Assembly: GCA_035286585.1 (NCBI GenBank)
Contig: DATEDC010000046.1
Coordinates: 1 to 5,996 of the forward strand
Direction of reading: 5' to 3'
DNA length: 5,996 nucleotides
Origin: DSOS01 sp035286585
Lineage (GTDB): Bacteria; Chloroflexota; Anaerolineae; Anaerolineales; UBA4823
Position numbers and translations under genes: made by a program. Positions 1 to 4,322 of this stretch are shown one piece after another. Each line of letters starts with the position of its first letter. Within the stretch, counting starts at the first letter, position 1. The notes under the pieces were generated by a model that was not told the origin of the DNA, made no database searches, and saw only the letters and a program-made list of their open reading frames with translations.

Positions 1-1
1 T

Positions 2-226
2 CAAGTGACGAACGGGCCGGACTTGCACGTCCTGCTGGCGACGGGCAGCCCACACCCGGCTGATAACGAGGAGCTGGGGGAATACCTGGACCTGGGCTCG
101 CTGAAGGGCAATATCGGCAACCAAAATTACGATTTGCCTGCCGGTATCGACGTAAACCTGTACAGGAGCGTGGTTATCTATTGCAAACCCTTTCACGTGG
201 TCTTTGCGACAGCCGCGTTGGAGTGA
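2..226 (+). CDS. DM13-domain protein, C-terminal end (5' end outside window)
   Basis: The frame is open from the window edge to a TGA at 224-226, so this is the last 74 codons of a longer gene; the GTG at 5-7 lies inside the domain and is not a plausible start. The visible protein matches the C-terminal half of a DM13 domain. It has an 'LHVLLATG' strand, 'YLDLGSLKGNIGNQNYDLP' in the middle, and the closing 'VVIYCKPFHVVFATAAL' strand with its characteristic single Cys. DM13 domains are found in secreted or membrane-anchored proteins and have been proposed to take part in electron transfer or redox reactions; that role is family knowledge and cannot be seen here. The end looks natural, because DM13 proteins commonly stop just after this FHVVF strand. 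The last 34 nt overlap the convergent sulfatase-like remnant. Domain identity is fairly secure, the role is not. Confidence 0.85.
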   Translation, partial: QVTNGPDLHVLLATGSPHPADNEELGEYLDLGSLKGNIGNQNYDLPAGIDVNLYRSVVIYCKPFHVVFATAALE

Positions 227-621
227 TTTGAGGGCTGATCCCAGGTAGCGAACATGAATTCGTCGGTCAGCAGAGGATACTCCATATTCCAAACCAATCC
301 CTTCCCGGGGCCATGATCAGCCTGCAAAATTATGATCGGTGGCGAGGCGCTCGCCTTCTTCAACGCGGGGATGACCTCCTTGAGACGCTGGTTTATATAA
401 GTAAGTTGGTCTATATATCCCCTGGCATACGACTCGCGTGTGCCCGGGAAAGCGTCACCATCCAATAAATTGAATGGGTATTTGTCGTATACTGGCTCTC
501 CTTCGGGCCCAAAGACGAACGGTGGGTGTGGCGCGATGATATGAACGAAGACAAACTTCAGCCCTGGCTCTGCGGCGAGGCGTGGGAGGGAATCGAGGGC
601 GAATTCGATTCTCTGGCCCGT
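193..621 (-). pseudogene. Sulfatase-like (alkaline phosphatase superfamily) gene remnant
   Basis: The minus-strand frame is open from a stop at 700-702 down to a TGA at 193-195, but recognisable homology starts only near 620. It reads through 'RIEFALDSL', the family motif 'FVFVHIIAPHPPFVF' (codons 511-555), a 'YIDQLTYINQRL' helix, and 'IIILQADHGPG' (about 304-336), whose Asp-His pair is a metal-binding element of sulfatases and LTA-synthase-like enzymes. The N-terminal part with the catalytic nucleophile, and any membrane helices, are absent. No start codon with a ribosome binding site precedes the conserved part; the TTG at 463-465 is internal. After DHGPG the sequence passes at once to 'LVWNMEYPLLTDEF', which resembles the far C-terminus of such proteins, suggesting an in-frame internal loss. 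The absence of stop codons implies recent damage, or a chimeric assembly. It cannot encode an active enzyme. The exact upper boundary is uncertain by about 15 nt. Confidence 0.75.
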
Positions 622-817
622 GGCGCGGTCCGCCGCCGAGCTGCTTACCTCAGATAATGTGGATCGCGTCAGGGAATGCGAAGACGACCGGGGGTGCGGC
701 TATCTGTTCATCGACCAGAGCAAGAACCGCAGCCGCCGATGGTGCTCGATGGAATCCTGCGGCAACCGCGCCAAGGCGCGCCGGTATTATGCCCGGCTTC
801 AAGCGATCAATTCTTAG
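608..817 (+). pseudogene. CGNR zinc-finger regulator, C-terminal fragment
   Basis: This plus-strand frame encodes the CGNR zinc finger that ends ABATE/CGNR-type putative transcription regulators. 'WPVARSAAELLTSD' is followed by four Cys in the family pattern: C-x5-C before 'GYLFID', then 'RRWC', then 'CGNRAKARR'. Counted from the GTG at 620 these are Cys20, Cys26, Cys42 and Cys47, the expected zinc ligands, and 'CGNR' is the name-giving motif. Family members are roughly 190-210 residues with an N-terminal ABATE domain; here that domain is missing and only about 69 residues of homology remain. No Shine-Dalgarno sequence precedes the GTG at 620, so expression as a free zinc finger is unlikely. 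The TAG stop (815-817) overlaps the TAA stop of the convergent FKBP gene (814-816). The 5' side runs into the antisense sulfatase remnant, so this is a truncated gene rather than a small intact one. Confidence 0.78.
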
Positions 818-2130
818 GGCTGAATCTCCAACAGCTCAATCTCGAAGATCAGCGTCGCCCCTGGGGGGATAACTCCGCCAGCTCCGGTCTCGCCATAAGC
901 CAGCTCAGCCGGGATGACCAACTGGCGCTTGCCGCCCACCTTCATCGTTGCTACGCCTTCATCCCAACCTGGGATCACCTCGCCCATCCCCAGCTTGAGG
1001 GCGAACGGTGCACCGCGTTCCAGCGAGCTGTCGAATAACGTGCCATCCTCCAGCCAGCCAGCGTAATGCACCACCACGGTTTGCCCTTCAGCAGGCGTTT
1101 CACCTTCACCCTGGACGATATCGTAATACTTCAACCCGCTCTCGGTGGTGATGTAGTCTTCCTGGGCCACTTCAGTGATCGCCAGCGGCTCGTGCGCAGC
1201 GACCAATTCGATCTCCATGATGATCGTGGCATTCGGCGGTATGTTTCCAGCGCCGTCTGCTCCAAAGGCCAGCTCGGGCGGTATTACCAGCAGGCGTTTC
1301 CCACCCATCTTCATCGTCAGCACGCCATCTTCCCATCCCGGAAAGACGGTGCCTCCCCGACCCACGACGAAGGTGATTGGCTCGCTGAACTCTGAGCTAA
1401 AGATATACTCATCCGCACTCTCGCCCTGCACCCAGACGGTGAAGTGCGTGGTCGCGATGCTGCCGGACACCACTTCCTCCCCCGCGCCTGCCGTAATATC
1501 GTAGAATTGGACGCCCTTCTCGGTGGTAGTTAAGTCATCCTGCGCTATCTTGGTTGGCTGGGGCGGCTCTTCGACCGCCAGCAGTTCGACTTCCAGGATG
1601 ATCGGGGTGTTAGGAGGTATGCTCCCGTATCCTTGCTCGCCAAAAGCCAGCTCCGGTGGCAGCACCAATTTGGCCGTCCCCCCCGCCTTCATCATTCCTA
1701 CCCCCTCTTCCCACCCGGGCAGAAGCTGCTCGCGGCCGAAAACAATCGTCACTGGCGCATCATCCTCTCTGCTGTTTGCGAACACAGTCCCATCCGGCAG
1801 TGAACCGATGAAATGCATGCTGACCAGGTCGCCAGATTCCGGGCCGCGCCCGTCACCGCTCGTGATTTCGAGGTACTGCAAGCCGCTTTCGCTGACCTGC
1901 GCCCCTTCCAGGATAAACGACTCCGCGCTGGAGGTCTCGCTCGAGGAGGGGAATTCCAGTTGTCCCACCCTGGAGGTGGCTGTCGCCTCCACAGTTATCT
2001 GGGCGCTTTCCACGCTGGCGTTGGCGGGCGGCGTCTCTTCGCTAGAGCCAGAGGACGCGCAGGCTGCCAGGATAAGCAGCAGGAGCGTTCCACAGATGGT
2101 CAGCCCCATCCATTTTCGATGAATTTTCAC
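814..2130 (-). CDS. Triple-domain FKBP-type peptidyl-prolyl isomerase lipoprotein
   Basis: This is a 438-residue exported lipoprotein. The N-terminus has basic residues, a hydrophobic stretch (8-23) and the lipobox L21-A-A-C24, so it should be lipid-anchored outside the cytoplasmic membrane. A Ser/Ala/Thr-rich spacer (25-72) precedes three FKBP domains at about 81-186, 203-310 and 330-436. The units repeat with a period of about 126 residues, including the linker 'KIAQDDLTTTEKG'/'EVAQEDYITTESG'. FKBP domains catalyse cis-trans isomerisation of Xaa-Pro bonds. Domain 3 has the classical pocket: Y356, F366-D367, F376, V385-I386, W389, Y412, F429. Domains 1 and 2 keep the Trp (W140, W266) but have Phe for the first Tyr (F107, F230), Ala or Ser for the Asp (A118, S245) and Phe for the later Tyr (F163, F289), so catalysis probably rests on domain 3. 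The start is GTG at 2128-2130, with AGGAG six bases upstream (2137-2141) and a complete signal peptide only from this codon. It is monocistronic as far as visible and divergent from the RRM gene. Confidence 0.95.
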   Translation of the reverse strand: MKIHRKWMGLTICGTLLLLILAACASSGSSEETPPANASVESAQITVEATATSRVGQLEFPSSSETSSAESFILEGAQVSESGLQYLEITSGDGRGPESGDLVSMHFIGSLPDGTVFANSREDDAPVTIVFGREQLLPGWEEGVGMMKAGGTAKLVLPPELAFGEQGYGSIPPNTPIILEVELLAVEEPPQPTKIAQDDLTTTEKGVQFYDITAGAGEEVVSGSIATTHFTVWVQGESADEYIFSSEFSEPITFVVGRGGTVFPGWEDGVLTMKMGGKRLLVIPPELAFGADGAGNIPPNATIIMEIELVAAHEPLAITEVAQEDYITTESGLKYYDIVQGEGETPAEGQTVVVHYAGWLEDGTLFDSSLERGAPFALKLGMGEVIPGWDEGVATMKVGGKRQLVIPAELAYGETGAGGVIPPGATLIFEIELLEIQP

Positions 2131-2136
2131 AAATAG

Positions 2137-2180
2137 CTCCTATCTGGGAAATTATTTGCTCAGCGGTAAGTTACCGTCAA
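2137..2180 (-). promoter_or_regulatory. Candidate promoter and ribosome binding site of the FKBP gene
   Basis: On the minus strand a TTGACG box (2175-2180) is followed after 18 bases by AATAAT (2151-2156), a good sigma70-type match. Transcription would start near 2144. The Shine-Dalgarno sequence AGGAG lies at 2137-2141, six bases before the GTG start, which supports GTG over the internal ATG seven codons later. The predicted 5' leader is very short (about 14 nt). Assignment is by consensus only. Confidence 0.55.
2164..2176. promoter_or_regulatory. Palindrome in the FKBP promoter spacer (operator candidate)
   Basis: CGGTAA-G-TTACCG is a perfect 6+6 bp inverted repeat with a one-base centre. 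It lies between the candidate -35 and -10 boxes of the FKBP promoter and overlaps the edge of the -35 box. A dimeric repressor bound there would block RNA polymerase. The binding protein is unknown, and a palindrome of this size can occur by chance. Confidence 0.35.
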
Positions 2181-2325
2181 TCAAATCCGCAATATGCTGC
2201 CAGTAAATTGCTGGCTAGTAGAATTACCCGCAGCATTGTATCATGTATACTTGAGAATGAGCCTCCTCCTGGATAATAGGCGCATTAAAGATCCACCTGC
2301 CTACCGGTATTGCAAGGTGTGTAAG

Positions 2326-2372
2326 TTTCTCACGCCTTATACGTTCTGTATAATGACACTCGGGCGAGTGTC
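2326..2372 (+). promoter_or_regulatory. Candidate promoter with start-site hairpin upstream of the RRM gene
   Basis: A perfect TATAAT (2349-2354) stands about 250 nt before the RRM gene. The matching -35 position (2326-2331, TTTCTC) is weak, so a strong -10 may depend on an activator or another sigma factor. Directly after the -10 box is a perfect inverted repeat, GACACTC-GGGC-GAGTGTC (2355-2372), covering the expected start site near 2361. It could be an operator or a 5'-terminal stem in the transcript. The 2181-2325 stretch upstream holds no gene I can support; a TATACT at 2246-2251 lacks a convincing partner. Confidence 0.4.
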
Positions 2373-2377
2373 TTAAT

Positions 2378-2431
2378 GGGCTAGCCATTCACCCAGCTTC
2401 ATCCCTCCTGGCTGGCCCTATTTTATTGTTT
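2378..2431 (+). terminator. Terminator-like hairpin in the RRM leader (attenuator candidate)
   Basis: GGGCTAGCCA (2378-2387) can pair with TGGCTGGCCC (2409-2418), ten base pairs with one G-U, closing a 21-nt loop. The T-rich run TATTTTATTGTTTT follows (2419-2432). In the transcript from the TATAAT at 2349 this would act about 170 nt before the RRM start codon. The large loop makes it a weaker terminator than the one at 3724. It might instead be a structural part of a long leader. Confidence 0.35.
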
Positions 2432-2500
2432 TCCAGGGTACGCATTGGAGGAACGGCAAACATTTACCCGAAATCCCAATAATCATATTTCTCTAATTGA

Positions 2501-2509
2501 TGATAAAAT
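2501..2509 (+). promoter_or_regulatory. Possible extended -10 promoter element, RRM gene
   Basis: TGATAAAAT matches an extended -10 element: TGn (2501-2503) followed by TAAAAT, one mismatch from TATAAT. It lies in the most AT-rich part of the intergenic region. No good -35 box is seen 17 bases upstream, as is usual for extended -10 promoters. Transcription from it would give a leader of about 87 nt carrying both hairpins at 2528-2564. AT-rich sequence yields such matches by chance. Confidence 0.3.
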
Positions 2510-2527
2510 CAATAAACTCATATCCAG

Positions 2528-2564
2528 GATTAGTGATAATCCCGCCAGTCCTGTGCCGGACTGG
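2528..2564 (+). promoter_or_regulatory. Two consecutive hairpins in the 5' leader of the RRM gene
   Basis: GATTA-GTGA-TAATC (2528-2541) is a perfect 5-bp stem with a tetraloop. It is followed three bases on by CCAGTCC-TGTGCC-GGACTGG (2545-2564), a perfect 7-bp stem extendable by a G-U and a C-G pair. The second ends 26 nt before the Shine-Dalgarno sequence (2591-2595). Only a mixed T-rich stretch follows (TTTAATTCCCTTTT), so a role in mRNA stability or translation seems more likely than termination. Confidence 0.4.
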
Positions 2565-2602
2565 TGCTTTAATTCCCTTTTATTAAATCCGGGAGATCTC
2601 GA

Positions 2603-2944
2603 ATGGAAACCAAGCTGTATGTCGGCAACCTGTCTTACGACACCTCCGAAGAAGAGTTGCGCACCCTGTTTTCGGGCGCAGGCACCGTCGCCTCCGTAAC
2701 CCTGATCAAAGACCGGGCTACAGGCAGGTCTAAGGGCTTTGCCTTCGTTGAAATGAGTTCGCAAAGCGAGGCGGAACAGGCGATTAAAATGTTTAATGGC
2801 GCCGAACTCGGCAATCGCGAAATCAAAGTAAATGTCGCCCGGCCGCGTGAGGAGCGCACCTCAAACCGTTACGAAAGCCGTCCAGGCAGGGGAGGCTACC
2901 AGGATCGCCCCCGCCGAAGTGGAAAAAGAGATTCCCATCGCTGA
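2603..2944 (+). CDS. RRM-domain RNA-binding protein, single domain with basic Arg/Gly-rich tail
   Basis: This 113-residue protein has one RNA recognition motif (about 3-81). RNP2 is LYVGNL (5-10) and RNP1 is KGFAFVEM (44-51); Tyr6, Phe46 and Phe48 are the aromatic residues that stack on RNA bases in this family. 'ATGRSKGFAF' and 'AIKMFNGAELGNREIKVNVARP' are textbook RRM loop and closing elements. The tail (82-113) is rich in Arg, Gly and Ser, like the short tails of cyanobacterial Rbp proteins, some of which are cold-induced. It probably binds single-stranded RNA in the cytoplasm, but the targets are unknown. The ATG at 2603 is preceded by GGGAG (2591-2595) with seven-base spacing, and the SD overlaps the palindrome GAGATCTC (2593-2600). 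A long hairpin-bearing leader precedes it and the cold-shock gene lies 548 nt downstream on the same strand. No clear terminator follows the TGA; only AATTGCAATT and a TTTTT run at 2974-2978 are seen. Confidence 0.95.
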   Translation: METKLYVGNLSYDTSEEELRTLFSGAGTVASVTLIKDRATGRSKGFAFVEMSSQSEAEQAIKMFNGAELGNREIKVNVARPREERTSNRYESRPGRGGYQDRPRRSGKRDSHR

Positions 2945-2979
2945 TCCTCTTCAATTGCAATTTCTGCCAACCATTTTTG

Positions 2980-3003
2980 TTACAATTACAAACATTATTG
3001 TAA
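2980..3003. promoter_or_regulatory. Inverted repeat abutting the -35 box (regulator site candidate)
   Basis: TTACAAT (2980-2986) and ATTGTAA (2997-3003) form a perfect 7-bp inverted repeat with a 10-bp spacer, a half-site spacing of about 1.6 helical turns. It ends one base before the TTGACA box at 3005, with its centre about 47 bases before the expected start site. That position suits an activator contacting RNA polymerase, or a repressor. The surroundings are AT-rich, so chance is possible. Confidence 0.4.
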
Positions 3004-3004
3004 A

Positions 3005-3032
3005 TTGACAAACCGGCTAAAGTCTGGATAAT
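3005..3032 (+). promoter_or_regulatory. Strong sigma70-type promoter upstream of the cold-shock gene
   Basis: A perfect -35 box TTGACA (3005-3010) is followed after 16 bases by GATAAT (3027-3032), one mismatch from TATAAT. This is the best promoter match on either strand of the intergenic DNA. Transcription should begin near 3039, about 454 nt before the cold-shock start codon. It therefore drives either a long csp leader or a separate small RNA. Confidence 0.65.
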
Positions 3033-3263
3033 AGGGTTAACCGTTTTCCCTTAGTTGTGAGAGGAGGGCATATCGAAGGAAAATGAGCTTACCCATACCC
3101 GTATCGTCGCGCTTAGGCGCCAGATTTTACTGACCCATCCATAGCAATGACCAGCTTGAAGTTGTAAGAGGCTTAGAAATAGATCATCCGCTCCGCTTAT
3201 TCCTGAGAAAGAAATTGCAGCCGGCTGGCATTGCACCGAAAAATCGAATGATGTACTGGTGGA

Positions 3264-3295
3264 GAATAGCACCTGGGACTGTCCGGGTGTTATTC
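3264..3295 (+). other. Long stable hairpin within the csp leader or small RNA
   Basis: Bases 3264-3277 (GAATAGCACCTGGG) can pair with 3282-3295 (TCCGGGTGTTATTC) over 14 consecutive base pairs, three of them G-U, closing the four-base loop ACTG. The G-U pairs mean the stem is stable only as RNA of the plus strand, which supports transcription in that direction. No T-run follows, so it is not an intrinsic terminator. Confidence 0.55.
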
Positions 3296-3388
3296 GTTAA
3301 TAAATCGGCTGGACAAATCTCCCATTCCATGATAGACTCAGGGCTAGTAAGAGGCCAGTAGCAGTTCTGTTTGGTAAGAAGGAAAACA

Positions 3389-3425
3389 ACGGCTCAAGGC
3401 AAATGCTCTTGAGCCGTATCATTTT
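3389..3425 (+). terminator. Terminator or attenuator hairpin before the cold-shock gene
   Basis: ACGGCTCAAG (3389-3398) and CTTGAGCCGT (3408-3417) form a perfect 10-bp stem around a 9-nt loop, followed by ATCATTTT. The T-run is short and interrupted, so termination may be partial. It lies 68 bases before the cold-shock start codon, a position suited to attenuation of transcription from the promoter at 3005. Confidence 0.5.
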
Positions 3426-3477
3426 GACCTGACCGATGGAACCAATACGAAGTCTCACCAATCTACTCAGTTTGAAT

Positions 3478-3483
3478 AAGGAG
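3478..3483 (+). promoter_or_regulatory. Ribosome binding site of the cold-shock gene
   Basis: AAGGAG lies nine bases before the ATG at 3493 and fixes that start over the in-frame ATG at 3436, whose extra 19 residues resemble nothing in cold-shock proteins. GAATAAGGAG (3474-3483) is complementary to CTCC (3191-3194) plus TTATTC (3197-3202) in the upstream leader, interrupted only by a two-base bulge. Long-range masking of the site is therefore possible. Confidence 0.8.
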
Positions 3484-3492
3484 TCAAGTAAA

Positions 3493-3702
3493 ATGTCAGA
3501 ACGTATTATCGGAACGGTCAAGTGGTTCAACGGAAGCAAGGGCTACGGTTTCATCGAGCAGCCCAGCGGCGAAGATGTCTTCGTCCACTACAGCGCCATC
3601 AGCTCAGATGGCTTCCGGAACCTGCAAGAAGGTCAGAGAGTGGAGTTCTCAGTTGAGCAAGGCCGCAAAGGCTTGCAGGCTGTGAACGTCATCGCCCTTT
3701 AA
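3493..3702 (+). CDS. csp: Cold-shock-domain protein (CspA family)
   Basis: This 69-residue protein has the standard size and layout of CspA-type RNA chaperones, a single OB-fold cold-shock domain that binds single-stranded RNA or DNA and melts secondary structure. 'GTVKWFNGSKGYGFIEQ' (7-23) holds Trp11, Phe12 and the RNP1 motif KGYGFI (16-21); 'DVFVHYSAI' (28-36) is RNP2. Aromatic Tyr18, Phe20, Phe30, His32 and Tyr33 form the nucleic-acid-binding face; Tyr at 18 and 33 replaces the Phe of E. coli CspA, a conservative change common in the family. 'LQEGQRVEFSVEQGRKGLQAVNV' closes the barrel. Start ATG 3493 is supported by AAGGAG at 3478-3483. It probably forms its own transcription unit: strong promoter at 3005, long structured leader, and a terminator 22 nt after the stop. 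Cold or growth-phase control is inferred from the leader, not shown. Family members are not always cold-induced. Confidence 0.97.
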   Translation: MSERIIGTVKWFNGSKGYGFIEQPSGEDVFVHYSAISSDGFRNLQEGQRVEFSVEQGRKGLQAVNVIAL

Positions 3703-3723
3703 CCATTATCGGATGATAACAAC

Positions 3724-3757
3724 CAAAAGTGCTGGTCAGAGAAGACCAGCACTTTTG
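3724..3757. terminator. Bidirectional intrinsic terminator between csp and the convergent membrane-protein gene
   Basis: CAAAAGTGCTGGTC (3724-3737) and GACCAGCACTTTTG (3744-3757) form a perfect 14-bp stem around the loop AGAGAA. The stem has a GC-rich core flanked by A and T runs on both sides, so it can end transcripts from csp (+) and from the membrane-protein gene (-). This is the clearest terminator in the window. The remaining bases up to 3856 hold nothing I can support. Confidence 0.92.
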
Positions 3758-3856
3758 TACTTAACGAACATGCTGCCGCACGAAGATTTATCCGCCATCA
3801 CACAGGGTTGACTGCAAAAGGCAAGGGCTCGCCGCGCACGCCGGCGATGAGATTTT

Positions 3857-4297
3857 TCACCGCCTCGACCAGATTGCCCACAGCCAGGCTACCCCAAAGA
3901 CCGCAAACAGGCACACAAACACCCAGCCAATCACGGGCATGGGGCGCTCCCAAAACAGCAGCCCTGCCAGGAATGCCCCCACACTCAATACGCAGAAGAT
4001 AGCTTCCATCTGGAGTACCAGGTGCACTTCCTGCCTGCGGGTTGCCCGCCAGCCGCGGAAGCTTGTGTAAGCCAGGCCTAACAGCGCAGCCCCAACAATC
4101 CGGCTGATCACAGGGTCGACAAACGTACTCCCGGGTATTCTGAGCTCGGATCCAGGCAAGCCTACCTGGACTGGCACCCAACCCACGCCAGTCAAAGTTC
4201 GACCTGGGATCAGGTAGAGCAGCCCGCCAAAAACCAGGGCCAGGATCAGGTGCACCAAAAAAACTGTGCGCAGCCAGTTGGGGAGTGGTTCATCCAT
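3857..4297 (-). CDS. Four-helix integral membrane protein of unknown function
   Basis: This 146-residue protein has four predicted membrane helices at about 11-30, 63-80, 94-115 and 121-143. The loop between helices 1 and 2 (31-62, with 'PGRTLTGVGW' and 'DPVISRIVGAALLG') is long, while the short Arg-rich loop 'RGWRATRRQE' (81-90) should be cytoplasmic by the positive-inside rule. No catalytic motif is visible and I do not recognise the family with certainty; similar small four-helix proteins with a '-P-ISRI-GAALL' second helix are, to my memory, usually annotated as hypothetical. Start: AAGGAG (4305-4310) is followed by ATG-AAG-ATG. The second ATG (4295-4297) has seven-base spacing, whereas the first has one, so the second is chosen; a longer frame reaching 4357 would run through the palindromic repeat and is rejected. 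It lies 124 nt downstream of the kinase gene on the same strand, with the repeat between them, so co-transcription is possible but unproven. It ends toward the bidirectional terminator. Confidence 0.85.
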   Translation of the reverse strand: MDEPLPNWLRTVFLVHLILALVFGGLLYLIPGRTLTGVGWVPVQVGLPGSELRIPGSTFVDPVISRIVGAALLGLAYTSFRGWRATRRQEVHLVLQMEAIFCVLSVGAFLAGLLFWERPMPVIGWVFVCLFAVFGVAWLWAIWSRR

Positions 4298-4322
4298 CTT
4301 CATTCTCCTTTTTGATTGAAAG

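Larger units (their letters stand above)
3039..3425 (+). ncRNA. Structured leader of the cold-shock gene, or independent small RNA
   Basis: No gene of convincing length is found in this 387-nt stretch, yet it sits between a strong promoter (3005-3032) and a terminator-like hairpin (3389-3417). It contains a long hairpin (3264-3295) and a perfect 10-base palindrome CAGCCGGCTG (3218-3227). It could be the 5' leader of the cold-shock mRNA, since long structured leaders act as temperature sensors in several cold-shock genes. If transcription ends at 3425 it would be an RNA of about 390 nt. It does not show the hallmarks of RNase P RNA, tmRNA or SRP RNA. A 16-codon reading frame, ATG 3083 to TGA 3131-3133, has AGGA (3077-3080) only two bases before its start; I do not consider it a supported gene. 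Ends and identity are inferred. Confidence 0.4.

Noticed and set aside
256..606. Two GAATTC (EcoRI) sites, at 256-261 and 601-606, flanking much of the sulfatase fragment
   Set aside because: They could suggest a cloning chimera, but sulfatase homology appears to run through both sites, so neither coincides with the breakpoints. Six-base sites recur by chance.
1523..2122. Long plus-strand reading frame antisense to the FKBP gene
   Set aside because: It is a codon-bias shadow of the FKBP gene: no domain, no ribosome binding site, and low-complexity Ser/Pro content. Similar shadows opposite the kinase gene were discarded for the same reason.
2194..2376. 60-codon plus-strand reading frame between the FKBP and RRM genes
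   Set aside because: It has no ribosome binding site, no recognisable domain, and runs through the TATAAT box and the dyad at 2349-2372. It is better explained as noncoding regulatory DNA.
3083..3133. 16-codon leader peptide candidate with AGGA just before ATG
   Set aside because: The spacing from AGGA to ATG is only two bases, the peptide shows no run of regulatory codons, and nothing else supports translation. It is mentioned only within the leader entry.
3039..3425. RNase P RNA, tmRNA or SRP RNA as identity of the csp-upstream transcript
   Set aside because: The conserved GAGGAAAGTC and ACAGAA segments of RNase P RNA, the tRNA-like ends of tmRNA and the GGAAGG-type apical loop of SRP RNA are not seen.
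3436..3492. N-terminal extension of the cold-shock protein from the upstream in-frame ATG
   Set aside because: The 19 extra residues do not fit the family and the ideal AAGGAG at 3478-3483 serves the ATG at 3493.
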